A stretch of 8,145 nt of DNA, taken from contig JALOAB010000095.1 in NCBI GenBank assembly GCA_023229045.1, positions 1 to 8,145 on the forward strand, in the 5' to 3' direction. The stretch is from Fidelibacterota bacterium. Lineage in GTDB: Bacteria; Fidelibacterota; UBA2242. Shown one piece after another: positions 6,859 to 8,145 of this stretch. How positions within the stretch are numbered: position 1 is the first letter of the stretch; every line of letters begins with the position of its first letter. Both the position numbers and the translations under genes were made by a program. The notes below the pieces were generated by a model that was given only the letters and a program-made list of their open reading frames with translations, ran no database searches and had not been told where the DNA came from.

Positions 6859-6898
6859 AGTCATTTGTGGTCATTTATAGTCATTTGTATTCATTATG
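6859..6898 (-). repeat. Four 10-bp direct repeats over the UMF1 promoter
   Basis: Read on the plus strand the units are AGTCATTTGT, GGTCATTTAT, AGTCATTTGT and ATTCATTATG, in perfect 10-bp register. The first and third are identical and the last is the most diverged. On the minus strand the core is AAATGAC. A period of one helical turn puts every copy on the same face of the DNA, as in arrays of regulator sites. The array runs from the promoter spacer through the -10 to the start of transcription. An extra AGTCAT, out of register, is at 6905-6910. Confidence 0.7.
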
Positions 6899-6902
6899 GC
6901 AA
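6874..6902 (-). promoter_or_regulatory. Sigma-70-like promoter of the UMF1 transporter gene
   Basis: On the minus strand TTGCCA (6902-6897) and TATAAA (6879-6874) are separated by exactly 17 bp, each matching consensus at five of six positions. Transcription would begin near 6867, leaving a leader of about 25 nt that contains AGGA before the ATG at 6841. The spacer and -10 are overlaid by the 10-bp direct repeats, so a repressor bound there would block polymerase. A second candidate -35, TTGACT (6918-6913), lies just upstream with a weaker -10 partner. Confidence 0.55.
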
Positions 6903-6917
6903 CAAGTCATTGAGTCA

Positions 6918-6945
6918 ATAAGGTCGTATAAACCTTATGAAGGTT
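6918..6945 (-). promoter_or_regulatory. Two overlapping, mutually exclusive inverted repeats
   Basis: AACCTT (6931-6936) and AAGGTT (6940-6945) form a 15-bp near-palindrome with a 3-nt centre. ATAAGGT (6918-6924) and ACCTTAT (6932-6938) form another, with 7-bp arms and a 7-nt spacer. Both use the block at 6932-6936, so in single-stranded form only one could fold at a time. The pair sits just upstream of the UMF1 promoter and downstream of the outer-membrane gene. It could be an operator or part of the end of the upstream transcript; no T-run follows. Confidence 0.45.
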
Positions 6946-6977
6946 CGCTGTGGTTTTCATATCCGACATTCGCGTCA

Positions 6978-6992
6978 AACCTTCGGGAGGTT
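6978..6992 (-). terminator. Short hairpin after the outer-membrane protein gene
   Basis: On the minus strand AACCT, a 5-nt loop CCCGA, and AGGTT form a 5-bp stem that begins about 5 nt after the stop codon of the outer-membrane protein. It is followed by TTGACGCG, not a T-run, so it is weak as an intrinsic terminator. Its arms repeat the AACCT/AGGTT words of the inverted repeats 35-60 bp further on. Confidence 0.25.
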
Positions 6993-6996
6993 GCTA

Positions 6997-8145
6997 TTAG
7001 AAAATATAACCAATGTCGATGTACAACTGACTGCCGGTCTCTTTTTCAAACCCCATTTCGGCATAGACGACAAAATTCTCATTCCAGCCAATATGCAAGC
7101 CAAGCCCTTTACCTGTATGTAAGTTTTTCAGGCCTCCAGTTACATCTTCCTCATGCCAAACCCGACCGAAATCAAAGAAAGTATTAGCCGTTAAATAGAA
7201 ATCCTGGTTAGCAAACTGAAATTCATAAAAACGATAACGCAATTCCATATTCATGATGAATTTAGCCGATCCGCTGTAGCGGTTTTTGTACACGCCGCGG
7301 ATTGAGCGGTAACCTCCGACTCCCTCGTCAATCCGGAAGGAACTGCCGATTGGATAATACAGCAGAAATGGCGCATCACCGAAGACATTTTCGACTAAAA
7401 TCCGATTGGCATAAACCAACTTATTCGCCAGTCTGAAAAAGCGTCGATCGGTAAAGGTCAAGCGCAGAAAATTATTGTCGCTTCCAAGCAAACCGGTGTA
7501 CCACTCGCCCACTAAATCCGTCCAGACGCCTTTATTGGGCGCCGGTTCGCTGTCGCGCGAATCATACACCAGACCGAATTTAAGATAATCATTGAATGAC
7601 TTTTCGGTATCGCGTTTCTCCAGAATGCCGGCTTTGAGGTCTTCCTCGTACTTAGTATCCAGCCCGTCATTTTTATTTTCACCGGGACTCACCTGATAGA
7701 AACCCCAGCCGCCCAGGATCGATATCAGCGGTTTACCGTCCTCGCGATATTTCAGGGCTTTCATCACGTTGGCGTAAAAGATTATCTGTTCGGATTTCAT
7801 AGTATAATAATGTTTGCCGTGTAATGTATCAATACTATTGCCATCATCATCGGTTTCAATCCAATCGGCATTGAATTGTGAATCGTTACCCAGTCCGTAA
7901 TAAGTGAAGTAATGTTCTTTCTTATAACGGATGCGACCGTTGATGCGATAGCCCTCGCCTAATATATAGGGTGAATCGAAAAAGATGGCATGATCCTGTT
8001 TGCCGCCGGTAGTGAAAAACATTTGATTGTTGATTTTGAAATAGTATGGTTTATAACCGCCGGTCGAATAATTGAACAGATCAAAAATTGCTCCGTAACC
8101 AAATCCTTCATCGGCATTATAATTGATAGCCGGCACGCCGCCCCA
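6997..8145 (-). CDS. Omp85/BamA-TamA family outer-membrane barrel protein (5' end outside window)
   Basis: This is the C-terminal part of a surface-antigen/Omp85-type beta-barrel. Members insert proteins into, or move molecules across, the outer membrane. About 382 residues are visible, close to one full 16-strand barrel. The reading frame is open to the window edge (W-G-G-V-P-A...), and the in-frame GTG near the edge codes for an internal valine, so the real start lies beyond. Counting from that valine, the strand motif YDSRDSEPAPNKG is at 191-203. GGYRSIRGVYKNRY (274-287) fits the conserved RG loop of Omp85 barrels and is followed by the strand MELRYRF. The protein ends IDIGYIF, with the C-terminal aromatic residue recognised by the BAM machinery. 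No POTRA domain is visible in this part. It could be BamA, TamA or one of the shorter POTRA-less relatives; PAINYNADEGFGYG at the start favours the last, as a tentative guess. Confidence 0.85.
   Translation of the reverse strand, partial: WGGVPAINYNADEGFGYGAIFDLFNYSTGGYKPYYFKINNQMFFTTGGKQDHAIFFDSPYILGEGYRINGRIRYKKEHYFTYYGLGNDSQFNADWIETDDDGNSIDTLHGKHYYTMKSEQIIFYANVMKALKYREDGKPLISILGGWGFYQVSPGENKNDGLDTKYEEDLKAGILEKRDTEKSFNDYLKFGLVYDSRDSEPAPNKGVWTDLVGEWYTGLLGSDNNFLRLTFTDRRFFRLANKLVYANRILVENVFGDAPFLLYYPIGSSFRIDEGVGGYRSIRGVYKNRYSGSAKFIMNMELRYRFYEFQFANQDFYLTANTFFDFGRVWHEEDVTGGLKNLHTGKGLGLHIGWNENFVVYAEMGFEKETGSQLYIDIGYIF

Noticed and set aside
6867..7187. Plus-strand open frame of 106 codons over the UMF1 control region and the end of the barrel gene
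   Set aside because: It crosses the promoter and repeats and overlaps the well-supported barrel gene; no ribosome site or recognisable domain.

Overview
The window looks like a piece of a mid-GC (roughly mid-40s % by eye) diderm bacterial chromosome. The diderm call rests on an Omp85-type outer-membrane barrel that ends in phenylalanine. Genes are closely packed and almost all lie on the minus strand; the only plus-strand gene is a tRNA. The lineage cannot be fixed from this sequence. An FCB-group or related candidate phylum is a plausible inference, because one promoter-like site before the tRNA matches the Bacteroidota-style TAnnTTTG element, but two other promoters look like ordinary sigma-70 sites. 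No mobile element, CRISPR array, phage gene or broken gene was seen.

Layout on the minus strand, right to left (direction of transcription): (1) 8145-6997, the 3' part of an Omp85/surface-antigen barrel protein, open at the window edge; (2) 6996-6842, a structured intergenic region with overlapping inverted repeats, a good sigma-70 promoter and four 10-bp direct repeats; (3) 6841-5072, a UMF1/Atg22-like major facilitator with an unusually large periplasmic insertion; (4) 4941-4558, a small membrane-anchored protein that reads like a heavy-metal-associated (HMA) fold without its CxxC; (5) 4415-4498 on the plus strand, tRNA-Leu(CAG); (6) 4328-485, a tight run of smpB, tyrS and a NatA/NatB-type ABC exporter pair; (7) 392-75, a thioredoxin behind its own promoter.

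smpB (ribosome rescue), tyrS (tyrosine charging) and the tRNA form a small translation neighbourhood. The ABC pair is probably cotranscribed with smpB-tyrS: gaps are 5 and 33 bp, and the two ABC genes overlap by 4 bp. smpB and the tRNA are divergent and share an 86-bp AT-rich control region.

No whole new system is evident. The observations most worth following are the repeat-laden control region before the UMF1 transporter, that transporter's roughly 160-residue periplasmic insertion, and the CxxC-less HMA-like anchored protein.
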